Assembly: GCF_009729205.1 (NCBI RefSeq)
Contig: NZ_VTHB01000003.1
Span: forward strand, 124,001 to 188,000
DNA length: 64,000 bases
Source: Mycobacteroides sp. CBMA 271
Lineage (GTDB): Bacteria > Actinomycetota > Actinomycetes > Mycobacteriales > Mycobacteriaceae
Direction: 5' to 3'
Of this stretch, positions 45,389 to 54,385 are shown piece after piece. Numbering within the stretch: position 1 is the stretch's first letter; each line of letters starts with the position of its first letter. Position numbers and translations under genes: made by a program. The notes under the pieces are model-generated. The model searched no databases, was not told the DNA's origin, and saw nothing but the letters and a program-made list of their open reading frames with translations.

Positions 45389-46453
45389 ATGACCGCACCG
45401 AAGCGCGCCCCGGAATACGGCTCAGGGAATGCCCTGAGCACGCTGGTCCGTAGCCTTCCGATGAGCGACGGCGCTGCCGTCGAGGTGATCGAAGACGCGG
45501 CGAGCCTGGCCGGGCGGATGCTCGGATTCGGTGTCCGGATGACGGTGCGCACTGTCCTTCAGATCGGCGCCCACGCCCCCACACTCCCGTACCCGTTTGG
45601 GCTCCTCGAAGAGCTCGGCCGGGTCCTGGTACCCCCGCGCGGCACCGTCAAGGCGACCGTCACCCTGCCCAACACCAACGCGCGCCTGATTCGTGCCAAG
45701 GGTGTGGGACCGGCGGACGGCACCGGACGCGTCGTGCTGTACCTGCATGGCGGTGCGTTCATCGTTGGCGGCCCAAACACCCATAGCGCCATGGTGTCCA
45801 CGATCTCCAAGCATGCCGAGGCGCCGTGTCTGGTGGTCGATTACCGCATGCCGCCCAAGGCATCCCTGGATCAGGCCGTCGATGACTGCGTCGATGGGTA
45901 CCGCTGGCTGCGCGCGCAGGGATATGCGGCGGATCAGATTGTCTTCGCCGGTGATTCGGCCGGGGGGTTCCTCTCCGTGGCGGTGACCGAACGCATTCTG
46001 GCCGAGGACGGCGAGGCGCCGGCCGCGCTGGCGCTTATCTCCCCGCTCATCGAGCTGGACCCCGCGCCCAAGGTGGCGCACGAGAACGCCAAAACCGATG
46101 TCATGTTGCCGCCCAACTGCTTTAAGGCGCTGCAAAAGATTCTCACCAAGGCCGGAGGCGGTATCCCGCCCAAGGAGATCATCGACAAGGTCGATGGACG
46201 GATGCCGCAGACATTGATGCACTGCTCCGGGTCGGAGGTGCTGTTGTACGACGCCCGCCTGCTGGGGCAGCGCCTGGCCGAACAGGGTGTTCCGGTGGAG
46301 ATCAAGATCTGGCCCGGCCAGATGCATGTTTTCCAGGTGGCGGCCAAGATCGTGCCCGAGGCCAAGGCGTCTTTGGCTCAGATCGGCCAGTACATTCGCG
46401 ACGCGGTGCCCGAGACTTCCTCGGCCGAGTTCGTCGCACCCGCGGCGGTCTGA
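45389..46453 (+). CDS. lipU: Alpha/beta hydrolase of the hormone-sensitive lipase family (LipU)
   Basis: A 354-residue esterase, orthologue of Rv1076. HGGAFIVGG is the oxyanion-hole motif of this family and FAGDSAGGF the nucleophile elbow; the base His is in PGQMHVFQ. A helical N-terminal cap precedes the core. ATG 45389 follows AAAGGAG by 9 bases. Substrates are probably short- to medium-chain esters. Confidence 0.92.
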   Translation: MTAPKRAPEYGSGNALSTLVRSLPMSDGAAVEVIEDAASLAGRMLGFGVRMTVRTVLQIGAHAPTLPYPFGLLEELGRVLVPPRGTVKATVTLPNTNARLIRAKGVGPADGTGRVVLYLHGGAFIVGGPNTHSAMVSTISKHAEAPCLVVDYRMPPKASLDQAVDDCVDGYRWLRAQGYAADQIVFAGDSAGGFLSVAVTERILAEDGEAPAALALISPLIELDPAPKVAHENAKTDVMLPPNCFKALQKILTKAGGGIPPKEIIDKVDGRMPQTLMHCSGSEVLLYDARLLGQRLAEQGVPVEIKIWPGQMHVFQVAAKIVPEAKASLAQIGQYIRDAVPETSSAEFVAPAAV

Positions 46454-46511
46454 TCCCGCTCGCCGGGTCCTCTGTGCGCGGACCGGTCGCCGGTCGAATA
46501 GCGTTACCGGT

Positions 46512-47909
46512 ATGCGCATCGCCCAGCATGTCTCGGATCTGATCGGCAACACTCCCCTCGTCCGGCTCAACTCGGTGGTGCCCGCGGGGTGCGGGGTAGT
46601 GGCCGCCAAGATCGAGTACCTCAATCCCGGGGGCAGCTCCAAGGACCGCATCGCGGTCAAGATGATCGAGGCCGCCGAGGAGGCGGGGCTGCTCAAGGCC
46701 GGGGGCACCATCGTCGAGCCCACGTCGGGTAACACCGGGGTTGGGCTCGCGCTGGTCGCTCAGCGCAAGGGCTACCGCTGCGTGTTCGTATGCCCGGACA
46801 AGGTCAGCGAAGACAAGCGAAACGTATTGCGGGCCTACGGCGCCGAGGTCGTCGTGTGCCCCACCGCAGTACCGCCGGAGCACCCCGACAGTTACTACAA
46901 CGTCTCCGACCGACTGGTGCGCGAGATCGAGGGCGCGTGGAAGCCGGACCAGTACTCCAACCCGAACGGCCCGGCCAGCCATTACGAGACCACCGGCCCC
47001 GAGATCTGGGCCGACACCGACGGCAAGGTGACGCACTTCGTCGCCGGGGTGGGCACCGGCGGCACGATTACCGGCGCGGGCCGATACCTCAAGGAGGTCT
47101 CCGGCGGAACGGTCCAGGTCGTCGGCGCCGATCCGGAAGGTTCCGTCTACTCCGGTGGCACCGGCCGCCCGTATCTCGTTGAGGGTGTGGGTGAGGACTT
47201 TTGGCCCACCGCATACGACCCAAGCGTGGTGGATGAGGTCATCGCGGTCTCCGATGCCGATTCGTTCGATATGACGCGCCGCCTGGCCCGCGAGGACGGG
47301 CTGCTGGTCGGCGGGTCTTGCGGTATGGCCGTGGTGGCAGCGATTCGGTTGGCGGAGAAGGTGGGTCCCGACGCACTGATCGTGGTGCTGTTGCCCGATG
47401 GCGGTCGCGGCTATCTGTCCAAGGTATTCAACGACGCCTGGATGTCGTCCTACGGATTCCTGCGGAGCCCGCTGGACGGCCGTGCCTCCGAGCCCACGGT
47501 CGGTGACGTGCTACGCGGAAAATCCGGTGCGCTACCGGATTTGGTGCACACCCACCCGTCGGAGACGGTGCGCGACGCCATCGAGATCCTGCGTGAGTAC
47601 GGGGTCTCGCAGATGCCGGTGGTGGGTGCCGAACCGCCTGTGATGGCCGGTGAGGTCGCCGGTTCGGTCTCCGAAAGAGAGTTGCTGTCAGCGGTATTCG
47701 AGGGCCGGGCCCAGCTGGCCGACGCCGTGTCCCAGCACATGAGCCCGCCGTTGCCGCTGGTTGGCGCCGGTGAACCGCTGAGCACCGCGGGGTCGATGTT
47801 GCGCGATACCGACGCGGTGATGGTCATCGACGAGGGTAAGCCCGTCGGCGTCATTACCCGTCATGACCTGCTCGGATTCGTCTCTTCGGGCAGGGGCATC
47901 CGGCTCTGA
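46512..47909 (+). CDS. cbs: Cystathionine beta-synthase
   Basis: A 465-residue PLP enzyme condensing serine (or O-acetylserine) with homocysteine. The PLP Lys is in GGSSKDRIAVKM and the phosphate loop is TSGNTGVGLA. Two C-terminal CBS domains (about residues 335-400 and 410-460) match Rv1077, which responds to S-adenosylmethionine. There is no ribosome site; TAGCGT (46499-46504) lies 7 bases before ATG 46512, so translation is probably leaderless. Confidence 0.96.
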   Translation: MRIAQHVSDLIGNTPLVRLNSVVPAGCGVVAAKIEYLNPGGSSKDRIAVKMIEAAEEAGLLKAGGTIVEPTSGNTGVGLALVAQRKGYRCVFVCPDKVSEDKRNVLRAYGAEVVVCPTAVPPEHPDSYYNVSDRLVREIEGAWKPDQYSNPNGPASHYETTGPEIWADTDGKVTHFVAGVGTGGTITGAGRYLKEVSGGTVQVVGADPEGSVYSGGTGRPYLVEGVGEDFWPTAYDPSVVDEVIAVSDADSFDMTRRLAREDGLLVGGSCGMAVVAAIRLAEKVGPDALIVVLLPDGGRGYLSKVFNDAWMSSYGFLRSPLDGRASEPTVGDVLRGKSGALPDLVHTHPSETVRDAIEILREYGVSQMPVVGAEPPVMAGEVAGSVSERELLSAVFEGRAQLADAVSQHMSPPLPLVGAGEPLSTAGSMLRDTDAVMVIDEGKPVGVITRHDLLGFVSSGRGIRL

Positions 47910-48028
47910 AAATCCCGGCGAAATTGTTGCCGGATGGTTTGGTGGAAGCCAACCTGTGGAAACACTGAAAGCGTAATGTCCTCTGTTGCTCGACGCTGAT
48001 GCGTGCCATACGAACTGGAGGACAGACC

Positions 48029-48598
48029 GTGACCGAAGTTCCGCCACCCCCGCCGCAGGATCCGGGTGCCTATCCACCGCCGCCACCCGCGGCCGGTGGG
48101 GGAGCGCTGCCGGGCAGCAGTTTCGAAATCTGGATCAAGCGTGTCGGGGCTGTCATCGTGGACGCCATCATCCCCGTCGTCCTGGTCCTCATCGGTGAGT
48201 GGATCCTGTTCGGCACCGCCGAACAAACACAGATCTCGACCAGCATGTACGACCAAATGGACGACATGGAGTACGGCAGCGATATGCAGACGTACAGCTT
48301 CACCGGTCTGGGTATTGCTGTGTTCGCAATTTTGACGCTCGGGGCCATTGCCTTCGGACTCTGGAACCTGAAGAAGCAGGGCGACACCGGCTCGACGATT
48401 GGTAAGAACCTCCTGGGCATCCGGGTGCTCGGTGAGACCACGGGCCAGCCGATCGGATTCGGTATGTCCTTCGTTCGTCAGCTTGCCCACGCTCTGGACA
48501 GCGCGATCTGCGGTATTGGCTACCTGCTGCCGCTGTTCACGGCGAAGCGGCAGACGATCGCGGACATGCTAGTGAAGACGGTCGTCGTCCCCAAGTAG
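48029..48598 (+). CDS. pra: RDD-family membrane protein (proline-rich antigen Pra homologue)
   Basis: A 189-residue membrane protein related to Rv1078. The N-terminal 30 residues are Pro/Gly-rich (PPPPPQDPG, PPPPPAAGGG). The RDD domain follows, with the Arg and Asp of the name in KRVGAVIVDAII and about three predicted helices, including NLLGIRVLGETTGQP and the last ADMLVKTVVVPK segment. It is shorter than Pra of M. tuberculosis because the proline-rich part is short. GTG 48029 has GGAGG 7 bases upstream and is preferred to ATG 47999. Confidence 0.87.
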   Translation: MTEVPPPPPQDPGAYPPPPPAAGGGALPGSSFEIWIKRVGAVIVDAIIPVVLVLIGEWILFGTAEQTQISTSMYDQMDDMEYGSDMQTYSFTGLGIAVFAILTLGAIAFGLWNLKKQGDTGSTIGKNLLGIRVLGETTGQPIGFGMSFVRQLAHALDSAICGIGYLLPLFTAKRQTIADMLVKTVVVPK

Positions 48599-48662
48599 AA
48601 GTAACCCGTTAGGCGGCGCTGGGCTGTCTCACTCCTACCGGTCCGGTATAGGCTCGGATCCG

Positions 48663-49835
48663 ATGAGTGAGCAGCGTAGCGCCGCCGACGCGTCTCGGTG
48701 GCAAGGGTTTTCCACAAGGGCTATACACGGCGGCTTCCATGCCGATCCGCAGACCGGTGCGGTCAACGTGCCGATCTACGCCAGCTCGACCTTCGCCCAG
48801 GACGGTGTCGGTCAGCTGCGTGGCGGCTTCGAGTACGCACGCACCGGGAATCCGACCCGTGCGGTCCTCGAATCCTCCCTGGCGGCACTGGAAGACGCCC
48901 ATTTCGGCAGGGCCTTCTCATCGGGGATGGCGGCCACCGACTGTGTGCTGCGCGCGCTCCTGCGGCCCGGCGATCACCTGATCATCCCGAACGATGCCTA
49001 CGGCGGCACCTTCCGGCTGATCGACAAGGTGTTCTCGCAGTGGGGAATCAGTCACACCCCGGTGCCGGTGGCCGATGTCGATGCCATTCGTGCGGCGATC
49101 ACCCCCAATACCAAGCTGATCTGGCTGGAGACGCCCACTAATCCGCTGCTGAGCATCGGCGATATCGCAGCCGTCGCCCAGGTGGCCAATGAACATTCCG
49201 TGAAGCTGTTGGTGGACAACACCTTCGCTTCGCCCGCGCTGCAGCAGCCGCTCAATCTTGGCGCCGACATCGCCCTGCACTCCACCACTAAATACATTGG
49301 CGGACACTCCGATGTGGTGGGTGGTGCATTGCTCACCGACGACGAGGAGCTGGACACCGCGTTCGCGTTCCTGCAGAACGGGGCGGGCGCCGTGCCGGGC
49401 CCATTCGATGCGTATTTGACGTATCGCGGCATCAAGACGCTGGCGTTGCGCATGCAGCGACACAGCGAGAACGCGCAGGCGGTTGCGGAGTTCCTGGCCG
49501 GTCATTCCGCGGTCGCGCAGACCATCTACCCGGGACTGGACAGCCATCCCGGACACGCGGTCGCCGCCCAACAGATGAGCGGATTCGGCGGGATGGTCAG
49601 TGTGCGGTTGGCCGGGGGACGTCAGGCCGCACTCGACTTGTGCTCGAGAACAGAGCTTTTCATTCTCGCTGAGTCATTGGGCGGCGTGGAGTCGCTGATC
49701 GAGCATCCCGGCGCCATGACGCACGCGTCGACAGCCGGGTCGCTGCTGGAGGTTCCCGAAGATTTGGTGCGGCTGTCGGTGGGTATCGAAGAGGTGGGCG
49801 ACCTGATCGGCGACCTCGAACAAGCCTTGCGATGA
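48663..49835 (+). CDS. metB: Cystathionine gamma-synthase
   Basis: A 390-residue Cys/Met-metabolism PLP enzyme that joins cysteine and an activated homoserine to make cystathionine; orthologue of Rv1079. The Schiff-base Lys is in LHSTTKYIGGHSDVVGG. The N-terminal STRAIHGG and YARTGNPTRAVLE segments complete the family signature. A TAGGCT box 8 bases before ATG 48663 may give a leaderless mRNA. With cbs two genes upstream, it gives both directions of trans-sulfuration. Confidence 0.93.
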   Translation: MSEQRSAADASRWQGFSTRAIHGGFHADPQTGAVNVPIYASSTFAQDGVGQLRGGFEYARTGNPTRAVLESSLAALEDAHFGRAFSSGMAATDCVLRALLRPGDHLIIPNDAYGGTFRLIDKVFSQWGISHTPVPVADVDAIRAAITPNTKLIWLETPTNPLLSIGDIAAVAQVANEHSVKLLVDNTFASPALQQPLNLGADIALHSTTKYIGGHSDVVGGALLTDDEELDTAFAFLQNGAGAVPGPFDAYLTYRGIKTLALRMQRHSENAQAVAEFLAGHSAVAQTIYPGLDSHPGHAVAAQQMSGFGGMVSVRLAGGRQAALDLCSRTELFILAESLGGVESLIEHPGAMTHASTAGSLLEVPEDLVRLSVGIEEVGDLIGDLEQALR

Positions 49836-49885
49836 GCGCTTGCGGGAAGAGCGTCACACGGCGATGAGCGCTTGCGCGAAGAGCG
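49829..49885 (+). repeat. Tandem 25-base repeat at the metB 3' end
   Basis: GCGATGAGCGCTTGCGNGAAGAGCG occurs at 49829 and again at 49861, with a period of 32 bases and one difference. The first copy contains the metB stop codon (TGA 49833-49835). The second lies just beyond the convergent GPP34 stop. It looks like a local duplication of an interspersed motif. Confidence 0.7.
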
Positions 49886-49895
49886 CAAACCGCCA

Positions 49896-50567
49896 CTAGT
49901 TCATCGAGTGCAGGGCCGCCGAGATCACCGCGGCAGTCACCGCGAGATTGACCGCCGGGCCGCGGTTGTCGCGGCTCTGAGCTGCCCACCCGCCATCGGC
50001 GATCGTCTGCGACCACCGGGACACCTGTTGCCTGCCAACGGGGTCGAGGCTCAGTATCGCGTCGAATCCGTTGACACCGTGCAGGACCGCGATGATCGCG
50101 GCGGTGCTGGGGGTGGGTGCGGCGTAGTGGAACAACACATCGGTGACACCCTGGCGCACCGCGTTCGCGCGGTCGTTGTTGGTTACCGGCCAGTGTTTCT
50201 CGGGGAACAGCGCGTTACCGGTGCGGACGGTGTGGATGTCGCCGGTGATCTCCAGGCGGTGCAGCATCTGGGAGTTCACGCCGCGGCCGACCTTGGTGAT
50301 CGCCTCGGCCGGACTCATCGGCCGTCGACGCAGCCGGTGTGCCGCGCGGTCGAGCACTGGATCGCCGATATCGGGGGCCTGTAGCACGAGTAGATGCCCC
50401 GCCTTCGCCGGTTCGCCATGTGTGGCCGGCCGAACGCGTTGTGCCAGCGCGAGATCCAGCACGATAGCGGCGGCGAGCGCATTGGACCGCCTGTTCTTTT
50501 CCAGCAGCGGCCGACCGGAGGCATTGTTCAGCAACAGAAGCAGGAGGTCCTCTGCAATCTGTGGCAT
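49896..50567 (-). CDS. GOLPH3/VPS74 (GPP34) family protein
   Basis: A 223-residue protein. The N-terminus IAEDLLLLLLNNASGRPLL is the hallmark of GPP34, followed by NALAAAIVLDLALAQRV. The fold is all-helical. Eukaryotic members bind phosphatidylinositol 4-phosphate; bacterial homologues are common in actinobacteria and have no settled function. ATG 50567 starts the conserved sequence; the longer frame is not supported. The gene is convergent with metB and divergent from ilvA. Confidence 0.85.
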   Translation of the reverse strand: MPQIAEDLLLLLLNNASGRPLLEKNRRSNALAAAIVLDLALAQRVRPATHGEPAKAGHLLVLQAPDIGDPVLDRAAHRLRRRPMSPAEAITKVGRGVNSQMLHRLEITGDIHTVRTGNALFPEKHWPVTNNDRANAVRQGVTDVLFHYAAPTPSTAAIIAVLHGVNGFDAILSLDPVGRQQVSRWSQTIADGGWAAQSRDNRGPAVNLAVTAAVISAALHSMN

Positions 50568-50596
50568 GAGGGGACAATAGCGGCAGATCTGGTGAC

Positions 50597-51853
50597 ATGA
50601 TGCCTGGCATGGCCATTCAGTCAACGGGACCAACAGGGCTAGTGACCGTCGAGGAGGTCCAGGAGGTGGCCGAGCGCCTCGCTCCTGTGATGCGGCGCAC
50701 ACCGGTGGTGGCCTTTCGTGCACTCAGCGATCGCTGTGGGCACGAGGTGCGGCTCAAGTGTGAAAACTTGCAACGCACAGGCTCGTTCAAGCCACGCGGC
50801 GCCTACAACCGGATCAGCCTGTTGCCCGATGACCAGCGGGTGAACGGCGTGGTCGCTGCCAGCGCCGGGAACCACGCCCAGGGCGTGGCCTGGGCCGCGA
50901 CCACTCTGGGTATTCCGTCGACGGTGTTCATGCCGGTCGGAGCGGCGCTCCCCAAGGTCGTCGCGACCCGCGCCTACGGCGCCACCGTGCACCTGACGGG
51001 TACCACCATTGACGAGGCGTTGTTGGCCGCGACGGAGTTCGCGACCAATACCGGCGCGGTGCTGATCCATCCTTTTGATCACCGTGATGTCGTGGCCGGG
51101 CAGGCCACCGTCGGGCTGGAGATCCTGGAGCAGCTTCCCGATGTGGGGACCATCGTGGTGCCAGCGGGGGGCGGCGGGCTCGTAGCGGGTATCGCGGCAG
51201 TGGTGAAGGCGGCGCGGCCGCAGGTGCGGATCGTGGCGGTGCAGGCCGCGGGTGCGGCCGCGTGGCCGGTGTCGCTGAGAGCCGGGCATCCGGTGGCATT
51301 GGAGTCGATGGACACCATGGCCGACGGCATCGCTGTCGGCAAGCCCGGAGCCGTGCCGTTCGAGCATGTCGCCGCACTAGTCGACGAGGTGCTGACGGTC
51401 AGCGAGGAAGCACTTTCGCGCGCGCTGCTGTTGTGCCTGGAGCGAGCCAAGCTCGTGGTCGAGCCCGCCGGCGCCGCCGCGGTGGCCGCGCTGCTGACGT
51501 TAAGCCCTGAGGAGCTGGGACTCACCGGCCAAGTGTGCGCGGTGCTCTCGGGCGGGAACATCGACCCGCTGCTGCTCACCCACGTCATCACCCATGGCCT
51601 GCGGGCCGCGGGACGCTATCTGACGGTGCGTGTCACCATCGCCGATGCGCCGGGCGGGCTCTCGGGTCTGCTGGATGTTTTTCGGACCTCAGGGGCCAGC
51701 GTCGTTGACGTCACGCACTGGCGTAACAGTGAGCGTCTGCGTCTGGGCGAGGTGGATGTGCTGGCGACCGTGGAAACCCGGGGGCCAGAACACCGTCAGG
51801 CCGTCCTCGACGCAATTGTTGCGGCCGGCCTGACGGTTCAAGAGGAACGGTAG
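50597..51853 (+). CDS. ilvA: Threonine ammonia-lyase (biosynthetic threonine dehydratase)
   Basis: A 418-residue PLP enzyme making 2-oxobutyrate from threonine for isoleucine synthesis. The PLP Lys is in RTGSFKPRGAYN, the phosphate loop is VPAGGGGLVAGI and a C-terminal ACT-like domain (about residues 335-415, LTVRVTIADAPGGLSGLLDVF) is shorter than in E. coli IlvA. ATG 50597, 50600 or 50609 may start translation. It is inserted here relative to the M. tuberculosis order. Confidence 0.92.
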   Translation: MMPGMAIQSTGPTGLVTVEEVQEVAERLAPVMRRTPVVAFRALSDRCGHEVRLKCENLQRTGSFKPRGAYNRISLLPDDQRVNGVVAASAGNHAQGVAWAATTLGIPSTVFMPVGAALPKVVATRAYGATVHLTGTTIDEALLAATEFATNTGAVLIHPFDHRDVVAGQATVGLEILEQLPDVGTIVVPAGGGGLVAGIAAVVKAARPQVRIVAVQAAGAAAWPVSLRAGHPVALESMDTMADGIAVGKPGAVPFEHVAALVDEVLTVSEEALSRALLLCLERAKLVVEPAGAAAVAALLTLSPEELGLTGQVCAVLSGGNIDPLLLTHVITHGLRAAGRYLTVRVTIADAPGGLSGLLDVFRTSGASVVDVTHWRNSERLRLGEVDVLATVETRGPEHRQAVLDAIVAAGLTVQEER

Positions 51854-51860
51854 AAATGCG

Positions 51861-51918
51861 TCGAGCGTGAAGCTGTGGCGGGATTCTGGCCGAATCTTCG
51901 CCGCAGCTTCACGCTCGA
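51861..51918. terminator. 20-bp-arm hairpin between ilvA and greA
   Basis: Arms TCGAGCGTGAAGCTGTGGCG (51861-51880) and CGCCGCAGCTTCACGCTCGA (51899-51918) pair at 19 of 20 positions. The 18-base loop itself pairs as GATTC/GAATC. It lies 8 bases after the ilvA stop and 13 bases before the greA stop, between convergent genes. There is no U-tract. The inner part is similar to the hairpin at 42848-42917. Confidence 0.7.
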
Positions 51919-51931
51919 TGTGAAGCGAAAC

Positions 51932-52426
51932 TTACTCGTGGTACGGCTCGGCGCTGACCAGCGTTACCTGCACCTCGTTGCCATTCGGCACGGTGTAGCT
52001 GCGGGTTTCGCCGACCTTGGCGTCGATGAGCGCGCCACCGAGAGGTGAGCTGGGCGAATACACCTCGAGCTTGCCCTCCTTGACACCTTCCTGGCGGGTC
52101 GCGATCAGGAAGGTCTCGGTGTCGTCCTTGTCGCCGTCGTAGTAGACCTTGACGACCGAACCGGGCAGTGCGACGCCGGACTGCGTCGGCGCCTCACCCA
52201 CCTTCGCGTTGTTGAGCAGCTCCTGTAGCTGCCGGATGCGCAATTCCTGCTGGCCTTGCTCTTCGCGGGCAGCGTGATAGCCGCCGTTCTCGCGCAGGTC
52301 TCCCTCTTCGCGGCGCTCGTTGATCTCGGCGGCGATGATGGGGCGGTTGGCGATCAGTTGGTCGAGTTCCGCCTTGAGCCGATCATGTGACTCCTGGGTC
52401 AGCCAGGTCACCTGGGTGTCGGTCAT
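51932..52426 (-). CDS. greA: Transcription elongation factor GreA
   Basis: A 164-residue factor that enters the RNA polymerase secondary channel and stimulates transcript cleavage; orthologue of Rv1080c. An N-terminal coiled coil (about residues 10-80, with the acidic tip [24 protein letters not shown]) is followed by a C-terminal FKBP-like domain ending in [14 protein letters not shown]. The ATG follows AAGGAGT. A hairpin at 52542-52570 lies in the 275-base leader. Confidence 0.96.
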   Translation of the reverse strand: MTDTQVTWLTQESHDRLKAELDQLIANRPIIAAEINERREEGDLRENGGYHAAREEQGQQELRIRQLQELLNNAKVGEAPTQSGVALPGSVVKVYYDGDKDDTETFLIATRQEGVKEGKLEVYSPSSPLGGALIDAKVGETRSYTVPNGNEVQVTLVSAEPYHE

Positions 52427-52541
52427 GGTGCAGGTACTCCTTGTCTCAGGCCAGCAACGTCCACTGGCTCTCTTCTATCGGGTGCCGGGTCGGGTGCATT
52501 GCTCGGCCATTTGGGGGAGGTTGACTCTCCAAAATGCAGCA

Positions 52542-52570
52542 ATACACGGTCCCAGCAGGGATCCGTGTAT
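52542..52570. repeat. Hairpin in the greA upstream region
   Basis: ATACACGGTCCC and GGGATCCGTGTAT form a 12-bp stem with one bulged base and a tight AGCA loop. On the minus strand it follows the DUF4307 gene by about 130 bases and precedes the greA ATG by about 116. It may end the upstream transcript or act in the greA leader. The rest of 52427-52702 holds no gene. Confidence 0.5.
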
Positions 52571-52702
52571 CCGACCAGCATACCACTGTCGGTGTGATGT
52601 TCAGCCTATTTTTGATCGAGGTTTGCCCGATGTGAACGTTGCCGCCGTGTTGCCGACGATGCCCGAGGATCCGGTGTCGAGCCGCCGCGGAAGAAATCTG
52701 GT

Positions 52703-53122
52703 TCAGGACGCGATCAGATACGCCGGAACCGCCAGACTGCATCCGTATACATCCCCGGCCACCGCGGGCCGCGTCGTCTTCACCAAGGCGGTGACCGGCA
52801 CGGATCGTTCCGAGGATGGCGGCACCAGCACCTCGCGGCGTCCCGTCTCGCTACCGTCGAAGGACCGGGCCCGCAGGATGCAGACCGCCGCCTTGGACGG
52901 GTCTTTGCGTTCCACCGAGGCGGTGACGGAAACCGTCGAGGAGTCCAGGAGTTTGTATGCGGAAAGTTCGCCCTTGACGTCTCCGGGACCCAATCGGCTG
53001 TATCCGATCGCGGCGATCGCGACTCCGGCCACCACCACCAACAGGGTTAGCCCGATTGCTATCCAGCGGCCACGGCGGGGCTTGACGGGCTTGGTGCCGT
53101 AACGCGCTTGCGGCCTGTCCAT
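52703..53122 (-). CDS. DUF4307 membrane protein
   Basis: A 139-residue single-pass protein, orthologue of Rv1081c. A basic N-terminus with RPQARYGTKP is followed by one helix (about residues 23-43) and an extracytoplasmic beta domain with conserved DVKGELSAYKLLDSSTVSV and CILRARSFDGSETGRREVLV segments. It has a Cys pair at 82 and about 132 that could form a disulfide. Function unknown. It is divergent from mca. Confidence 0.85.
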   Translation of the reverse strand: MDRPQARYGTKPVKPRRGRWIAIGLTLLVVVAGVAIAAIGYSRLGPGDVKGELSAYKLLDSSTVSVTASVERKDPSKAAVCILRARSFDGSETGRREVLVPPSSERSVPVTALVKTTRPAVAGDVYGCSLAVPAYLIAS

Positions 53123-53222
53123 GGAACCAACCGTATGACGGCGATACCGGGGATGGAACGATGGGGCGGTGAGTCCTCCATCAGCGAGGGCAAGGCAAGA
53201 CCAGAAAGAGGCGGGCGCACGG

Positions 53223-54092
53223 GTGACCGGATGGCGATTGATGGCGGTTCACGCCCATCCCGATGATGAAGCCAGTAAGGGTGCCGCGACCTCGGCGCGT
53301 TATGCCGCCGAGGGCGACGACGTCATGGTGGTGACCCTGACGGGCGGTGAGCGGGGCGACATCCTCAACCCGACGATGGATCGTCCCGAGATCGCGGCGA
53401 ACATTTCGGCGATCCGGCGCGAGGAGATGGCCAAGGCCGCTGCCGAGCTGGGGGTGCAACACCGTTGGCTTGGATACGTGGACTCGGGACTTCCACAGGG
53501 AGATCCGCTGCCGCCGCTGCCCGAGGGTTCGTTCGCGCTGGTGCCCATCGAGGAGCCGATCGCCAAGCTGGTTGCGGTGATTCGGGAGTTCCGGCCGCAT
53601 GTCATGACGACCTACGACGAGAACGGCGGCTATCCGCATCCGGACCACATTCGGTGCCATGAGGTGTCGATGGCGGCGTTCGAGGCCGCGGCGGACCCGG
53701 AACAGTTTCCCGAGGCCGGTGAGCCGTGGACGGTCAGCAAGATCTACTACAACCACGGATTCATGCGTGCGCGTATGCAATTGCTCAACGACGCATGCAA
53801 GGAGCAGGGGCACAAAGGCCCGTTTGACGAATGGCTTGAGCGCTGGCCCGCCGATGACGACACCTTCGATCGACGGGTGACCACGCGGGTGCCGTGTGCG
53901 GACTACTTCGATGCTCGGGACGCCGCGTTGCGTGCGCACGCGTCCCAGATTCCGCCGGACAGCAGCTTTTTCGCGGTGCCGCGGGAATTCGAGCGTCGGC
54001 TGTGGCCCACTGAGGATTTCGAGCTGGCCACCTCACGGGTGCCGACCAGTTTTCCAGAGGACGACCTCTTCGCAGGAATCGAGGCCAAATGA
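53223..54092 (+). CDS. mca: Mycothiol S-conjugate amidase
   Basis: A 289-residue zinc amidase that cleaves mycothiol S-conjugates to release mercapturic acids for detoxification; orthologue of Rv1082. The zinc ligands are in HAHPDDE (His12 and Asp15) and the later [23 protein letters not shown] and [13 protein letters not shown] are family blocks. GTG 53223 matches the length of M. tuberculosis Mca; the longer GTG 53169 is less likely. It is coupled to the next gene by an ATGA overlap. Confidence 0.95.
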   Translation: MTGWRLMAVHAHPDDEASKGAATSARYAAEGDDVMVVTLTGGERGDILNPTMDRPEIAANISAIRREEMAKAAAELGVQHRWLGYVDSGLPQGDPLPPLPEGSFALVPIEEPIAKLVAVIREFRPHVMTTYDENGGYPHPDHIRCHEVSMAAFEAAADPEQFPEAGEPWTVSKIYYNHGFMRARMQLLNDACKEQGHKGPFDEWLERWPADDDTFDRRVTTRVPCADYFDARDAALRAHASQIPPDSSFFAVPREFERRLWPTEDFELATSRVPTSFPEDDLFAGIEAK

Positions 54093-54385
54093 TATTGCTC
54101 GACGCTGTTCTGGTGCTTGCCGACGAGAAGGGGCCGTCCAATGTCGGACCGGATTTCGGTAAGGCCGGCCCCTTTGGTTTGACGGTGGTGGTGCTGCTGA
54201 TGGTGGGTACCTTCTTCCTGATCCGTTCGATGAACGGACACCTACGCAGGCTGCCGGAGACATTCGATCCCGCGCATCCCGAGGCCGATCAGGCCGTTGA
54301 CGACGGAACTGTCGGCACCTCCGTCAGCGACGAGGAACCGGAAGCGCCCTCGGACCCCACCGGCCAGCGAGGCGATGACCGTTAA
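54089..54385 (+). CDS. Small single-pass membrane protein (Rv1083-like)
   Basis: A 98-residue protein with one central helix (about residues 30-46, [16 protein letters not shown]) between a short N-terminal part and an acidic, Ser/Pro-rich C-terminal tail. It sits between mca and the DUF255 gene, as Rv1083 does, and overlaps both (4 and 11 bases). Its role is unknown; the context suggests assistance to thiol or redox proteins. Confidence 0.8.
   Translation: MILLDAVLVLADEKGPSNVGPDFGKAGPFGLTVVVLLMVGTFFLIRSMNGHLRRLPETFDPAHPEADQAVDDGTVGTSVSDEEPEAPSDPTGQRGDDR

Noticed and set aside
47999..48028. ATG 47999 as start of the RDD protein
   Set aside because: GGAGG is correctly spaced for GTG 48029 and lies inside the longer version.
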